The notes under the pieces were generated by a model. The model was not told the DNA's origin, searched no databases, and worked only from the letters and a program-made list of their open reading frames with translations. A DNA stretch of 64,000 nt from an uncultured Bacteroidales bacterium. Lineage in GTDB: Bacteria; Bacteroidota; Bacteroidia; Bacteroidales; Muribaculaceae. This document shows, in pieces, positions 33,749 through 42,879 of this stretch. The first letter of the stretch is position 1. Each line of letters starts with the position of its first letter. The stretch is taken from contig CADBBK010000011.1 of assembly GCA_902792895.1 (NCBI GenBank), forward strand, positions 1-64,000, read 5' to 3'. A program made the translations under genes and the position numbers.

Positions 33749-33790
33749 AACGCTGGCTGATAGCGGGTTACACCCTCGTCAGTCAGCGTT
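33749..33790 (+). terminator. Terminator hairpin after tRNA-Pro
   Basis: AACGCTGGCTGA (33749-33760) pairs with TCAGTCAGCGTT (33779-33790) with one G-T wobble, followed by CTTGTTTC. Confidence 0.65.
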
Positions 33791-33833
33791 CTTGTTTCAA
33801 TCCATTCAGTCGTATAACCGCTTGTAATACACA

Positions 33834-33863
33834 GGGACAGGGCCACCAAATAGGCCCTGTCCC
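33834..33863. terminator. Terminator hairpin between tRNA-Pro and the Omp28-like gene
   Basis: Perfect 11-bp stem GGGACAGGGCC (33834-33844) / GGCCCTGTCCC (33853-33863). It is placed to end transcription of the minus-strand gene at 33904 and perhaps readthrough from the tRNA side. Confidence 0.7.
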
Positions 33864-33903
33864 GATGTGTTAGCACGATGTGCCGTTGTGGGTGGATGCG
33901 CGT

Positions 33904-35787
33904 TTATCGATTCCACTCGCCGGCGAGCAGGTAGTCGATGATGAGCGCTGCGTCCTCGATGTCAACAACACCGTCGCCATTGCAGTCGGCACCCTCGGTG
34001 CTGAAGGGCGTCACGCTGTCATCAAGCAGGTAGTCGATGAGCTGGGCAGCATCGGCGATGCTGACCTCACCGTCCATGTTCACGTCGCCGGGCAGCGTGG
34101 TGGGCGCGTCAAACTCGCCGAGCTTGCGCTTGTTGGCATTGGTGACATAGATGTCGTTCACCGGATTGCCCAGGGGGCGGCTGATGAAGGCCACGATGTT
34201 CAAGTTGTCGGAATTCCATGCCTGGGGGATATCAACTGTGAACTCGTTCTTGTAGGTATCGCCACTCTTGTTAAGGGCCACACCCTTGACCGAAACGAGC
34301 GCCTTGCGCAGCACATCGTTGTGCACGTAGTCATCAACCCATCTGTCATTGTCGTATTGCGGTGCGACAAGGTTATCCTCGGTGATATAGACCGTGAGCT
34401 TGCTGTCGTTGCCCATGTATTCCTCATAGTTGGGAACCAGATCGCCATTGATGGTGATGGAGGCCTTGCGTGCCTGGGCGTCATAAGTGCTGTTGATATA
34501 TACTGTTGCCCATGACGGTATCTCGGTAATGCTGTTGAGGAAATAATTGAACACGTTGGCACCATACTGTGCATCGGTATAACTGAGTACGGTCCAAACT
34601 AAGCTGGGGTCTTCAGGGTCGACGCCGATGGTACGGTCAAATGAACCCTCGGGGAAACCATCAATATGTTCCATGTTTTTAATTGAGTCGCACTGGATGG
34701 TTCTGAATACATCGGTGCCGCTCATATCCTGGTGAATACCGACCCATGCGATATCGCCGCGCATCTCACTTAATGCTTCGAGACAAGCTGTGCCCTTCGG
34801 ACAGTGTCTACAATAGGTCGAGGTGAACTGTTCTACCAGACGCATCTGGCGCGAGAAGCCGAATTCAAAGCAATTGAATGTGTAGGATAACGTAATGGGC
34901 TCCTCGATGGCCTCACCCTTGAGGCTGGCGGTGGTCACCGACAGGGTGTGTAAGCCGCCCGACAGGCCATCGCTCGGCACGACATCATGGATGGTGATGA
35001 ACTGGTCGGTCAAGGGCTTGGAATTGCTGATAGTCTTCACGACAGTGCCATCGATGGCCACATCAAAGGTGAAATCGCCGGGGTCAATATTGCCTACACC
35101 CAAATTGCGTGCTTGGAACGAGAAGGATATGTCATCTCCAACCTTGAGGTTCTTGGTACCGTTCAAATTGACGACACGGAGGATATATTGGGGATAGTTG
35201 TCGTTCTGGGTGATGCACTGGATGCTCAGGTTGCCCTTGGTGTTGATGCCATAGTTGCGCCACTGCCCCTTGTAGACGCACATTGATGGATAGATGTCGC
35301 CCAACATGACGGCCGAGATGGGTTTGTGTTGACTGGTGCGTTGCTGCTCGTAGTCAAAGCCTATTCTCAAGCTATAGTCATCGGGCAGGTTGATGAGGTA
35401 GGGTGTCGCCAGCTCGATAAGGTTCCAACCTTCGTCCCCGGCTTGGCAGGTCCACTCGGTCTCTTCGCCCAAAGTGCCGTCGGGGGCAACGGGGATAACA
35501 AATACCCTGGTGACGGGAGTCGCGGTCGATAATCCCACGCGGAAGGCTACAATTTCACTGCCCTGGAACACGACGAGTTCCTCGGGGGTGATATCGGTGC
35601 CGATGGGAGTAACGCCGGCGAGCAGTGACATTCCCCAGCATCCACCCAGGGCAATGTCGTCGGTGGTGTAGTGACCCATCAGTTTCTGGTTGGGCTGCAA
35701 GTCGATGCGTGCAGGAACCAAAGCCTGGGCTCCCATTGCCAGTGGCAGCATCATGGCTGCCATGAGTAGTGATAGTGCTTTCTTCAT
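33904..35787 (-). CDS. Omp28-related surface protein with thioredoxin-like CxxC and dockerin-like C terminus (paralog 1)
   Basis: Encodes 627 residues. Signal peptide MKKALSLLMAAMMLPLAMGA. An N-terminal beta-sandwich half (residues about 25-310) precedes the Omp28-type domain, which begins VEQFTSTYCRHCPKG: the CxxC at about residues 324-327 sits where thioredoxin-fold proteins have their active site. The C-terminal 62 residues are two dockerin-type EF-hand repeats (PGDVNMDGEVSIADA, then CNGDGVVDIEDAALIID) ending in LAGEWNR. It is probably an exported surface protein; redox activity is possible but unproven. A -7-like box is at 35837-35844. A paralog follows upstream on the same strand. Confidence 0.83.
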   Translation of the reverse strand: MKKALSLLMAAMMLPLAMGAQALVPARIDLQPNQKLMGHYTTDDIALGGCWGMSLLAGVTPIGTDITPEELVVFQGSEIVAFRVGLSTATPVTRVFVIPVAPDGTLGEETEWTCQAGDEGWNLIELATPYLINLPDDYSLRIGFDYEQQRTSQHKPISAVMLGDIYPSMCVYKGQWRNYGINTKGNLSIQCITQNDNYPQYILRVVNLNGTKNLKVGDDISFSFQARNLGVGNIDPGDFTFDVAIDGTVVKTISNSKPLTDQFITIHDVVPSDGLSGGLHTLSVTTASLKGEAIEEPITLSYTFNCFEFGFSRQMRLVEQFTSTYCRHCPKGTACLEALSEMRGDIAWVGIHQDMSGTDVFRTIQCDSIKNMEHIDGFPEGSFDRTIGVDPEDPSLVWTVLSYTDAQYGANVFNYFLNSITEIPSWATVYINSTYDAQARKASITINGDLVPNYEEYMGNDSKLTVYITEDNLVAPQYDNDRWVDDYVHNDVLRKALVSVKGVALNKSGDTYKNEFTVDIPQAWNSDNLNIVAFISRPLGNPVNDIYVTNANKRKLGEFDAPTTLPGDVNMDGEVSIADAAQLIDYLLDDSVTPFSTEGADCNGDGVVDIEDAALIIDYLLAGEWNR

Positions 35788-35933
35788 AACAAGAACAAAT
35801 TAGATGAGTTATTGATATGGTTAATTGTTGAATGCGCAAATGTAGTAAAAAATGGTTGTAATCGCCTCGAAAAATCCTTTTTTTGTTGCAATGATAAAGC
35901 TGACCGTAAACCCTGCGGGGCTAATTGGCACAT

Positions 35934-35980
35934 GGAGACACAAAATTTTGCGTCTCTACATAGCGGGCGCGTTGAGTACC
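35934..35980 (-). repeat. GAGACGC-type palindrome, third copy
   Basis: A palindromic core (35934-35959; arms GGAGACACAAAA and TTTTGCGTCTC) plus a flank matching the one at 17283-17306 when read on the minus strand. It lies in the spacer between the two Omp28-like genes. Confidence 0.75.
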
Positions 35981-36010
35981 AGTATTTTATCGTTTGATGA
36001 TGATAGAAAA

Positions 36011-36046
36011 ATGGGCAGGATACCCGCGCTGGGGTTTCCTGCCCAT
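36011..36046 (-). terminator. Rho-independent terminator of Omp28-like paralog 2
   Basis: ATGGGCAGGA (36011-36020) pairs with TCCTGCCCAT (36037-36046); the minus-strand product continues with TTTTTCTATC. Confidence 0.8.
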
Positions 36047-36083
36047 GGTCAGTTGGCCAAAGGTTATGGCTGTGATAGGGGGC

Positions 36084-38033
36084 TTATCGAACCCACTCGC
36101 CAGCGAGCAGGTAGTCGATCAGGCGTGCTGCATCCTCGATGTCAACAACGCCGTCGCCGTTGCAGTCGGCACCCTCAGCGCTGAAGGGCGTCACGCTGTT
36201 GTCAATCAGGTAGTCGATGAGCTTGGCAACATCGGCGATGCTTATTTCATCGTCCATGTTCACGTCGCCAGTCATCGTGGAGAGCTCGTCAAACTCGCCG
36301 AGTTTGCGCTTGTTGGCCTGGTTGATAAACATGTCGGTATATTTGCCGGCTTGACCGTTGGCCAGCGGACGGTTGATGAAGGCAACAACATTGAGGTTGT
36401 CGGCATTCCAAGCCTCGGGGATGATGATGTTGAACACGTTCTCGTAGGTGTTGCCATTGCGGTTCAGGTCGTTACCGAGCACTGAGTTCAAGGCATAGCG
36501 CATAACACCGTTGTGGACATAGTTGGGAATCCAGCGGCCCTGGTTGAGCTGACGTGCCACGACGCCGTCCTCAGTGATGTAGACGGTGAGCTTGCTGTCG
36601 GCACCCAACATCTTGTCAAAGTCGGGTGTGAGCTCACCGTTAACAGTGATGACTGCCTCGCGGGTCTCGGGATCATAGGTGCTGTTGATCTGAACGGTAG
36701 CAAACGAGGGCACCTCGCCGATTTGATCAAAGAAGGCACTGATTTCCTCGGCAACCTCCTGTTGGTATTGCTCATAGTAGCCCAGGCCGGTAGTGACTGC
36801 GTCCTCGCTCTCAAAGCCGGCAGTACGGTCGAACGAGCCCGAGGGATAAGAATTCTCGCCATGGAAGGCCATGATGGAGTCGCATTGCAGGGTCCTCATG
36901 GGGTCGGTGCCACTCATGTTGCCATGGATGCCCACCCATGCGATATCGTCGCGCATGCTGGTGAGGATACTGAGCAAGGAGTTACCCAGCGGGCAGTAGG
37001 TGCAATAGGTCGAAGTGAACTGCTCGACGACGTGCATCTGGCGGGGGAAGCCGTGCTCGTACAGGATGAACTCGCGGCTGAGGGCCATGCCGTCCTCAAC
37101 AGGCTCGCCATTGATGGAGTTCACTGCAATCGTGAGCGTGTGCTTGCCGTAGTCGTAGCCGTCGGACGGAACCGAGCCCTCGATGGTAACGTTGCTGGAG
37201 CCGATGGCCATCGGGTTGGTGAACGTGGTGACGGGCTCACCGTCGATGAGCAGGTCGAAGGTGCAATTACCGGCGGCAATGTCGCTAACGCCCAAATTCC
37301 TGGCATTGAACTGATAGTTGATGTCGGTGCCACCCTTGGTGTAACCCGGGGTGTAGAGTCCACCGATGCTGACGAAGTACTCGGGATAGTTATCGCTCTG
37401 GACAACGCACTGGACACTCAGGTTGCCATAGGCGCTCAGGCCCACGTCCTGCCAACTGCCCTGGAGGTAGCAGTAGGAGGTGTGGATGTCACCTACCATG
37501 ACTGCCGAGATGGGATAGTTGCTCGATGTCTGGGTGTAGTCAAAACCAATCATCAGCGACGTGTTGCCGTCGAGATTGATTTCATAGGGGGTAGCGATTT
37601 CGATCTCGTTCCAGCCGAGTGAGTTGGAGCTGCACTGCCACTCGGTGAATGTGCCGATGGCGCCAGTGGCACTAACCGGAGCGACAAACACGCGAGAAAT
37701 CTTCGTGGCTGCGCACAAGCCGACACGGAAGCGTACAATCTGACCACCCTGGAAGAATGCCAGTTCCTCGGGGGTGATGATGGTAGCAATGGGGATGGTG
37801 CCGGGCAGGCCGGTGATGCCCAGACCGTCGTTGGAGAGGTCATCGGTGTCGTACGGGCCCATGATTCGCTCGTCAGCGGCCAGCGTGGCACGGGTGGGAG
37901 CCATCATGTTCTTGGTGAAGGTCTTGAGCTGATAGGGAGCTCGCTGTAACTGATTAACTGGTGCTTTGAGTTGCGCACCGGCAGCCATGGGCAATAACAT
38001 GGCAACCAACAGAAGTGATAATAACTTTTTCAT
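36084..38033 (-). CDS. Omp28-related surface protein with thioredoxin-like CxxC and dockerin-like C terminus (paralog 2)
   Basis: Encodes 649 residues, collinear with the paralog at 33904 throughout: signal peptide MKKLLSLLLVAMLLPMAAGA, beta-sandwich half with TITPEELAFFQGGQIVRFRV-like segments shared by both, Omp28 domain with VEQFTSTYCTYCPLG (CxxC near residues 341-344), and dockerin repeats ending LLAGEWVR. It is longer by an N-terminal insertion of about 20 residues. The two genes clearly arose by tandem duplication; each has its own promoter (-7 box at 38143-38150 here) and terminator. The leader holds three tandem AAAATTG-type units (38050-38081). Confidence 0.83.
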   Translation of the reverse strand: MKKLLSLLLVAMLLPMAAGAQLKAPVNQLQRAPYQLKTFTKNMMAPTRATLAADERIMGPYDTDDLSNDGLGITGLPGTIPIATIITPEELAFFQGGQIVRFRVGLCAATKISRVFVAPVSATGAIGTFTEWQCSSNSLGWNEIEIATPYEINLDGNTSLMIGFDYTQTSSNYPISAVMVGDIHTSYCYLQGSWQDVGLSAYGNLSVQCVVQSDNYPEYFVSIGGLYTPGYTKGGTDINYQFNARNLGVSDIAAGNCTFDLLIDGEPVTTFTNPMAIGSSNVTIEGSVPSDGYDYGKHTLTIAVNSINGEPVEDGMALSREFILYEHGFPRQMHVVEQFTSTYCTYCPLGNSLLSILTSMRDDIAWVGIHGNMSGTDPMRTLQCDSIMAFHGENSYPSGSFDRTAGFESEDAVTTGLGYYEQYQQEVAEEISAFFDQIGEVPSFATVQINSTYDPETREAVITVNGELTPDFDKMLGADSKLTVYITEDGVVARQLNQGRWIPNYVHNGVMRYALNSVLGNDLNRNGNTYENVFNIIIPEAWNADNLNVVAFINRPLANGQAGKYTDMFINQANKRKLGEFDELSTMTGDVNMDDEISIADVAKLIDYLIDNSVTPFSAEGADCNGDGVVDIEDAARLIDYLLAGEWVR

Positions 38034-38230
38034 TCTTGTGATGATTTTGGTTAATTAAAATTGAAAATTGAAAATTGAAAATATGATGGTTTATAATGAT
38101 CAGCAGTTGGGTTTGGTAAACGCAGGTTTGATAATCACTTTACAAAAGTACAATAATTTATTTAGAATCATCAAATTTTCCCTCTTTTTTATGAAAAAAA
38201 CAAATAGGAACAGGAAATAGGGAAATAAAA

Positions 38231-38264
38231 AAGACGGGGAGCCTCTTGCGGGACTCCTCGTCTT
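38231..38264 (-). terminator. Terminator after tRNA-Asp
   Basis: AAGACGGGGAG (38231-38241) pairs with CTCCTCGTCTT (38254-38264); the minus-strand product continues with TTTTTTATTTCC. Confidence 0.8.
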
Positions 38265-38266
38265 GT

Positions 38267-38343
38267 TGGCGGTGCGTACGTGACTCGAACACGCGACCCC
38301 CTGCGTGACAGGCAGGTATTCTAACCAACTGAACTAACGCACC
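38267..38343 (-). tRNA. tRNA-Asp (anticodon GTC)
   Basis: On the minus strand the acceptor GGTGCGT pairs with ACGCACC, discriminator G, and CCA is encoded (38267-38269). The anticodon stem CCTGC/GCAGG encloses CTGTCAC, giving anticodon GTC; the T-arm has GTTCGAGTC. A full promoter lies directly upstream and a terminator downstream. Confidence 0.95.
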
Positions 38344-38369
38344 TGGTTGCATTTTTGGGAAATGCGGTG

Positions 38370-38402
38370 CAAAGATAGTGCAAATGTTTCGAAACTTGCA
38401 AA
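38370..38402 (-). promoter_or_regulatory. Promoter of tRNA-Asp
   Basis: On the minus strand TTTG at 38399-38402 (-33) and TATCTTTG at 38370-38377 (-7) with a 21-bp spacer, a full Bacteroidota consensus. Confidence 0.8.
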
Positions 38403-38463
38403 TATTTGGACATTTTTTTAGTCAAAAAGCGTTTTTTTTATCATTCGGGCGCCGAAACGTTCC

Positions 38464-39753
38464 CTATTTCTTGTCATCGTCGGTGATGACATCGACGCGG
38501 ATGAGCTCGATGCGGGCAGCGGATTTGCGCTCGATGGTGAAGCGGTAGGGCGGCAGTTCCAGCACCTCGCCCGTGTTGGGGATGGCCTCGTTCTCGTTGA
38601 GCAGATAGCCGGCGATGGTCTGGTAGTCATCGCTCTCAGGAAGGTCGAGGTGGAAGCGCTCGTTGATTTCCTCGATTTCCATGCGTCCCGAGAACTCATA
38701 GCTGTTCTCGCTCAGCTGGCGGGCGGTGAGGCGGTTGCGGTCGTGCTCATCCTCGATTTCACCGAAGATTTCCTCTACCAGGTCCTCGAGGGTGACCATA
38801 CCGCTCGTTCCGCCAAACTCGTCAAGGACGATGGCCATGGAGCGTTTCTCGCCCATGAGCTGCTGCATCATCTTGCGCGCCAGCAGTGTCTCGGGGGCAA
38901 ACAGGACGGGCTTGATGCGCGTCTTCCAGTTGATGTCGGTGACAAAGAGTTCGCTCACCTGGATAAAGCCGATAACGTCGTCGATGTTCTCGCGATAGAC
39001 CACAATCTTGGACAAACCGGAACGGGTGAACAGTTTGACCAGGTCGTCGCGAGTGGTGTCCTCGACGTCAACGGCGACAATCTCGTTGCGGGGCACCATG
39101 CAGTCCTTGAGCCTGGTGTCGCCAAAGTCGAGTGCGTTTTCAAAAATCTTGACCTCGCGCTCAACGGTCTTGTTCTCGTCCTCGCGCTTGTCGATGTTCT
39201 CCTGCAGGTAGGCATCCAGCTCATCGACGGTGAGCAGCTTGACGCGGGAGTTGTCGATCTTGATGCCGAACAGCTTCATCAGCGCTGCCGAGAGCCACTC
39301 GGTAAACCTGGAGATGGGGTAGAGCACAAAGTAGACCATGTAGAGCGGTATCGAAGCCGTGCGCAGCGATGCGTTGGGGTTGATGCGGAACATGGTCTTG
39401 GGGAGAAATTCGCCAAATATGAGGATAATCAGCGTGGCGATGAGCGTCTGCGTGAGCAGCAGGAGCGCCTCGTTGCTGATGTAGCCCTGCAGGGGGATGG
39501 TGAGCAGCTTGGCCATCGCCATGGAGTAGACGATGTTGGCGATGTTGTTGCCGATGAGCAGGGTGGAGATGAACATCTCACGGTTGCGGTAGAAGATGTT
39601 GAGGATGCGGTTGATGATGCCGCCGCGCGCCATCTCAATCTCGGCCCGCACCTTGTTGGAGCTGACAAAGGCAATCTCCATGCCCGAGAAGAATGCCGAG
39701 CACAGCAGCGCGATGAGCGCGATAATCAGTGGTGATGTATAACTACTTTCCAA
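38464..39753 (-). CDS. CNNM/CorC-type transporter-associated membrane protein (hemolysin family)
   Basis: Encodes 429 residues. A CNNM domain with about four membrane segments (LLCSAFFSGMEIAFVSSNK at the start) covers residues 1-180, a CBS pair with MVPRNEIVAVDVEDTTRDD follows (about 200-320), then a CorC/HlyC C-terminal domain (about 340-425). Members are linked to Mg or Co export. The start must be the TTG at 39753: upstream the frame is closed by the lptC stop at 39787-39789, which is in the same frame, and no ATG lies between. This is a non-AUG start, and readthrough of the lptC stop would fuse the two proteins. Confidence 0.88.
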   Translation of the reverse strand: MESSYTSPLIIALIALLCSAFFSGMEIAFVSSNKVRAEIEMARGGIINRILNIFYRNREMFISTLLIGNNIANIVYSMAMAKLLTIPLQGYISNEALLLLTQTLIATLIILIFGEFLPKTMFRINPNASLRTASIPLYMVYFVLYPISRFTEWLSAALMKLFGIKIDNSRVKLLTVDELDAYLQENIDKREDENKTVEREVKIFENALDFGDTRLKDCMVPRNEIVAVDVEDTTRDDLVKLFTRSGLSKIVVYRENIDDVIGFIQVSELFVTDINWKTRIKPVLFAPETLLARKMMQQLMGEKRSMAIVLDEFGGTSGMVTLEDLVEEIFGEIEDEHDRNRLTARQLSENSYEFSGRMEIEEINERFHLDLPESDDYQTIAGYLLNENEAIPNTGEVLELPPYRFTIERKSAARIELIRVDVITDDDKK

Positions 39754-39786
39754 AATGCTATGTAGTGTCGTCGGGTTGTGTAATCG

Positions 39787-40428
39787 TTATCGAACGGGCC
39801 GTGATGGCTGGGCCAGCGGAGCGGGGGCTGCAGGTGGCGCACTGGGAGCCACGTTGCCACTGCCGGGGTGCGGCATGCGCTTCTCGTCGATGGGGAAGAT
39901 GGCCTCGACCTGGCGCAGGGTGTAGGTGGAGAGGTCCTCGTTGGACTCATAGCCGTAGCCCTCGATGATGCGTCCCTGCTTTTCGATGTGGATAAAGGCG
40001 TCGCTGAAGATGCGGTGTCCGTGCTGGTCCCACATGAGTTCGTCGGTGAGGATGATGTCGCCGCCGGGATTGGTGATGCGCACGTTGCCGGTGAGGGTCC
40101 ACATGCTGTTCATCTTGTCGAAATAGGCCGAGTCACACTTGAGGGTTGAAATCGTGTTGTATTTGTTGTCGAGTTCCTCGCAGGTCACTCCGTTGGGAAA
40201 GGTCCAATGTGGGTGTTTGGCTTCTTCAAACATTTTCCACACCTTGGCCACGATGCGGTAGCGGGTGTGGCCCGAGTCGCTGATGACCGTCTGCACGTCG
40301 CGGGTGACCATGGTGGGCACGACCTCGGGGTCGGTGGCATGGTTCACTACGCTGGTGGCATCGTCCTTGCATGCAGCCACAGCCATGACCATGACGGCGG
40401 CAAGTGCTATGTGCAGCAGTCGTTTCAT
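39787..40428 (-). CDS. lptC: LPS export periplasmic protein LptC
   Basis: Encodes 213 residues. It starts with a lipoprotein-type signal (MKRLLHIALAAVMVMAVAAC), as in Bacteroidota LptC, instead of the single membrane helix of the E. coli form. The body has the LptC beta-jellyroll pattern (VISDSGHTRYRIVAKVWKMF, CDSAYFDKMNSMWTLTGNVR, LTDELMWDQHGHRIFSDA). It passes lipopolysaccharide from the LptB2FG transporter to LptA. The C-terminal 35 residues are Pro/Ala-rich. It is 4 bp from the outer-membrane protein gene upstream, in the coaX-OMP-lptC-corC order conserved in the order. Confidence 0.88.
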   Translation of the reverse strand: MKRLLHIALAAVMVMAVAACKDDATSVVNHATDPEVVPTMVTRDVQTVISDSGHTRYRIVAKVWKMFEEAKHPHWTFPNGVTCEELDNKYNTISTLKCDSAYFDKMNSMWTLTGNVRITNPGGDIILTDELMWDQHGHRIFSDAFIHIEKQGRIIEGYGYESNEDLSTYTLRQVEAIFPIDEKRMPHPGSGNVAPSAPPAAPAPLAQPSRPVR

Positions 40429-40432
40429 CGGG

Positions 40433-41680
40433 TTAACGGATGCGGCTCTTCCAGAACCACAGCTCGTTGAAGTTCACGCCCAGCGTGATGTTGAGGTAAT
40501 TCTCGGTGATAAGGTGGATGGGCGAGCTCTCGCGGTGTCGCCATTCCACGCCCAGGTTGACGGTCGTCTTGCCACCGGGGGCGGGCAGGCCGATACCGAT
40601 GCTGGCGCCATAGTCGCGCACGTTGTTACCGTTGTAGTTCAGGTAGTCGTGGTTGTAGAACATACCGGCACGGAACGACATCGCACCCACGTAGGTACCA
40701 CGCTTGTTGGGCGTGTACTGCACGCCGGCAACGAGTTTCCAGCGGTTGTCAAACTGCATCTCCTGGCCCTCAAAGCCGAGAATGGGCAGGTACTTGGCCT
40801 TGCTCCAAGGCTGGATGGTGAGGTCGGTCTCGACCGTGAGTCGGTTGTCCCAGACGTAGCTCAGTCCCACGCCAACCGAAGTCGATTGCTCATAATTGCC
40901 CTTCATCGAGTTGAAGGCTACAGTGTCCATTTTGGAGTCCTGGCTGTCATAGGTCGTAGCCCAGGAGTCGCCGTGGAAGGATTTCTTGGGCTGGTAGGTA
41001 ACACCCAGGGTGAGCAGGTCGCGACCTTTGGCAATGGGCAGAGAGTATTGTGCACCCAGCTGGACGTTCCAGTCACGGATCTTCATGTTGCGGGTGAAGT
41101 AGCTCGACGAGGACGAGGTCACCAGGGCCGTGTTGGTCGTGGTGCCGAACAGATAAGCGAAGTTGAAACCTAAGCTCAGGTTCTTGAAAGGTTCGTAGCC
41201 TGCTCCCACAAACAGCTGGTTGAATCCGCCTGTACCGCTGCGCCTCTCGTTGCCGCCGGTGATGTCACCGCCGTAGGTATATCCCACCGAGGCGTAGGGC
41301 AGCAATCCGAACGATGCGCCCAGCCCCTTGGCCACCTTGAAGTGTCCGGTGAGGTAGTCCAGGCCACCGCCGAAACTATATCCCTTCTTGCCGTTCTCCT
41401 TGCTCCACAGGTTGGTCAGGTCGATGCCCACATCCCATAGGAAGGTGAGCGAGTCCACGTCGGCATAGGAGGCCGGGTTCATCACGTTGACGATGCGTCC
41501 ACCATGCATGGCGTAGCCCACGCCTCCCATCGAGCGCTGGATGCTCGACACATTGTCGTTGAGCAGTCCGTATCCCATCTTGGAGTAGGGGGTGGTGACG
41601 GATTGTGCCATTGCCACACCACAGCCCATGGCTATGGCGAGCAGCATGATTACTGATGTTATCCTATTAACGATTGTCAT
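40433..41680 (-). CDS. Outer-membrane beta-barrel protein
   Basis: Encodes 415 residues from the ATG at 41680, which begins the signal peptide (MTIVNRITSVIMLLAIAMG, cleavage near AMAQ); the frame extends 15 codons further into coaX without a signal. The mature protein has alternating strands with GYGLLNDNVSSIQRSMGGVGYAM near the start, reminiscent of OmpP1/FadL-type barrels, and ends in a charged WFWKSRIR. Function unknown; position between coaX and lptC is the conserved Bacteroidota arrangement. It overlaps coaX by 14 bp. Confidence 0.8.
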   Translation of the reverse strand: MTIVNRITSVIMLLAIAMGCGVAMAQSVTTPYSKMGYGLLNDNVSSIQRSMGGVGYAMHGGRIVNVMNPASYADVDSLTFLWDVGIDLTNLWSKENGKKGYSFGGGLDYLTGHFKVAKGLGASFGLLPYASVGYTYGGDITGGNERRSGTGGFNQLFVGAGYEPFKNLSLGFNFAYLFGTTTNTALVTSSSSSYFTRNMKIRDWNVQLGAQYSLPIAKGRDLLTLGVTYQPKKSFHGDSWATTYDSQDSKMDTVAFNSMKGNYEQSTSVGVGLSYVWDNRLTVETDLTIQPWSKAKYLPILGFEGQEMQFDNRWKLVAGVQYTPNKRGTYVGAMSFRAGMFYNHDYLNYNGNNVRDYGASIGIGLPAPGGKTTVNLGVEWRHRESSPIHLITENYLNITLGVNFNELWFWKSRIR

Positions 41681-42434
41681 TGGCTTGGTTGTATAAGTAA
41701 ATGCGGTTGAGACCTTCAGCCGCAAGATGTTCGTAGTAGATGATGTCCTTGTCGTCCAGGCGCGTGTGCAACAGTTTGCCGTCGCCGCCGGTGATGAACA
41801 CCATCAGGTTGGGGTGGGAGAGGCGCAGGTCGGCGATATAGCTCTTGACCTCGCCCAGCAGTCCCAGCATCACACCGCTGCGGATTGCCGTCGTTGTGTC
41901 ATAGCCCACCACGGGTGTCTCGCCCTCGGCTTCGACCAGCGGCAGCAGTCCGGTGTGCTCATGCAGTGACTTGAAACGCAATCTCAGCCCCGGGGCGATG
42001 TTGCCGCCCACAAAACAGCCCGTGGCAGTCACCAGGTCGTAGGTGATGGCTGTGCCGGCATCGATGACCAGCACATCGCAGGCGTTGTCGAGGCGCTGAG
42101 CGATACCCCAGGCACCTACTGCCGTAGCGATGCGGTCGCGTCCCAGCGTCGCCGGAGTGTTGTAACCCAGGCGGATGGGCAGCGGTGTCTCGTGGGTGAG
42201 CTGGATGACGCTGCGGCACCGTTGCTGGGCGAGCTGCTCCACACGCTGGCTGGCAGGCGTGCTGGCCGCCGTGCTGCACACGATGGCAGTTTCGGGTTTA
42301 TACGTGCTGATAAAGCGGTCGAGCAGTCGTGTGTCCCTGCGTACAAAGCGGTTGGTCGCCACGACTTGCGTGCCGATAAAAAACGCCACCTTCACCGAGG
42401 TGTTGCCGTTGTCGATTGTTAGATTGCCTTTCAT
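41667..42434 (-). CDS. coaX: Type III pantothenate kinase
   Basis: Encodes 255 residues. The ASKHA phosphate-binding motifs are clear: DNGNTSVK (8-15), GRDR (98-101), DAGTAITYD (125-133) and GGNIAPG (143-149). The enzyme phosphorylates pantothenate, the first step of CoA synthesis; type III enzymes need K or NH4 and are not feedback-inhibited by CoA. A -7-like CAAAATTA (42443-42450) lies only 8 bp before the ATG, so an independent transcript from it would be almost leaderless. Confidence 0.95.
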   Translation of the reverse strand: MKGNLTIDNGNTSVKVAFFIGTQVVATNRFVRRDTRLLDRFISTYKPETAIVCSTAASTPASQRVEQLAQQRCRSVIQLTHETPLPIRLGYNTPATLGRDRIATAVGAWGIAQRLDNACDVLVIDAGTAITYDLVTATGCFVGGNIAPGLRLRFKSLHEHTGLLPLVEAEGETPVVGYDTTTAIRSGVMLGLLGEVKSYIADLRLSHPNLMVFITGGDGKLLHTRLDDKDIIYYEHLAAEGLNRIYLYNQANDNR

Positions 42435-42492
42435 TAAAAGCGCAAAATTACTAAAACTTGGTTGATTTCAAAATTTTTTTGTGAAGATGAGG

Positions 42493-42870
42493 CTAATTTG
42501 TGCCCTTCTTTTCTTCACGCTCGATCATCCACGAGGCGTACAGCTGCACCACCAGACCTGCCAGCAGGAAGGCAATCCAGTTGTTGCTGCCCTGCATGAT
42601 GAACATCATCGAGGCGCTGGCGCAGTACAGCAGGCCGCTGAACACGAGGATGCCGTGCAGGCGCTTGAGGCGCAGCGACGGGCCGCGGTAGATGCCGATG
42701 AGGCGTGCCGCCAGCACGATGATGGCTCCGGCGGTGAATATCCACCGCATCAGCTCCAGGTTGATGTCGTTGTGGCTGGGCAGCAGCGGTGTCACTGCCA
42801 TGGCGGCCATCATGAGCAGGCCCACAATGACCAGGATGTTGGACAGGGTGATTCTCTTGTCTTGTGTCAT
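42493..42870 (-). CDS. Small four-helix membrane protein of unknown function
   Basis: Encodes 125 residues with four hydrophobic helices (LSNILVIVGLLMMAAMAV, IFTAGAIIVLAARLIGIY, LHGILVFSGLLYCASASMM, IAFLLAGLVVQLYASWM) and a charged C terminus (EREEKKGTN). I recognise no named family, but the same type of gene is common between ftsB/divIC and coaX in related genomes, as far as I recall. It lies 9 bp after the ftsB-like gene and 58 bp before coaX. Confidence 0.75.
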   Translation of the reverse strand: MTQDKRITLSNILVIVGLLMMAAMAVTPLLPSHNDINLELMRWIFTAGAIIVLAARLIGIYRGPSLRLKRLHGILVFSGLLYCASASMMFIMQGSNNWIAFLLAGLVVQLYASWMIEREEKKGTN

Positions 42871-42879
42871 AGTTCTTGA

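Noticed and set aside
33394..33873. Open frame of 159 codons across the tRNA-Pro gene
   Set aside because: It runs through a complete tRNA and two hairpins and has no family signal.
38441..38460. TTCGG/CCGAA hairpin near the corC stop as a terminator
   Set aside because: On the minus strand it is followed by A residues, not T; the T-run is on the wrong side.
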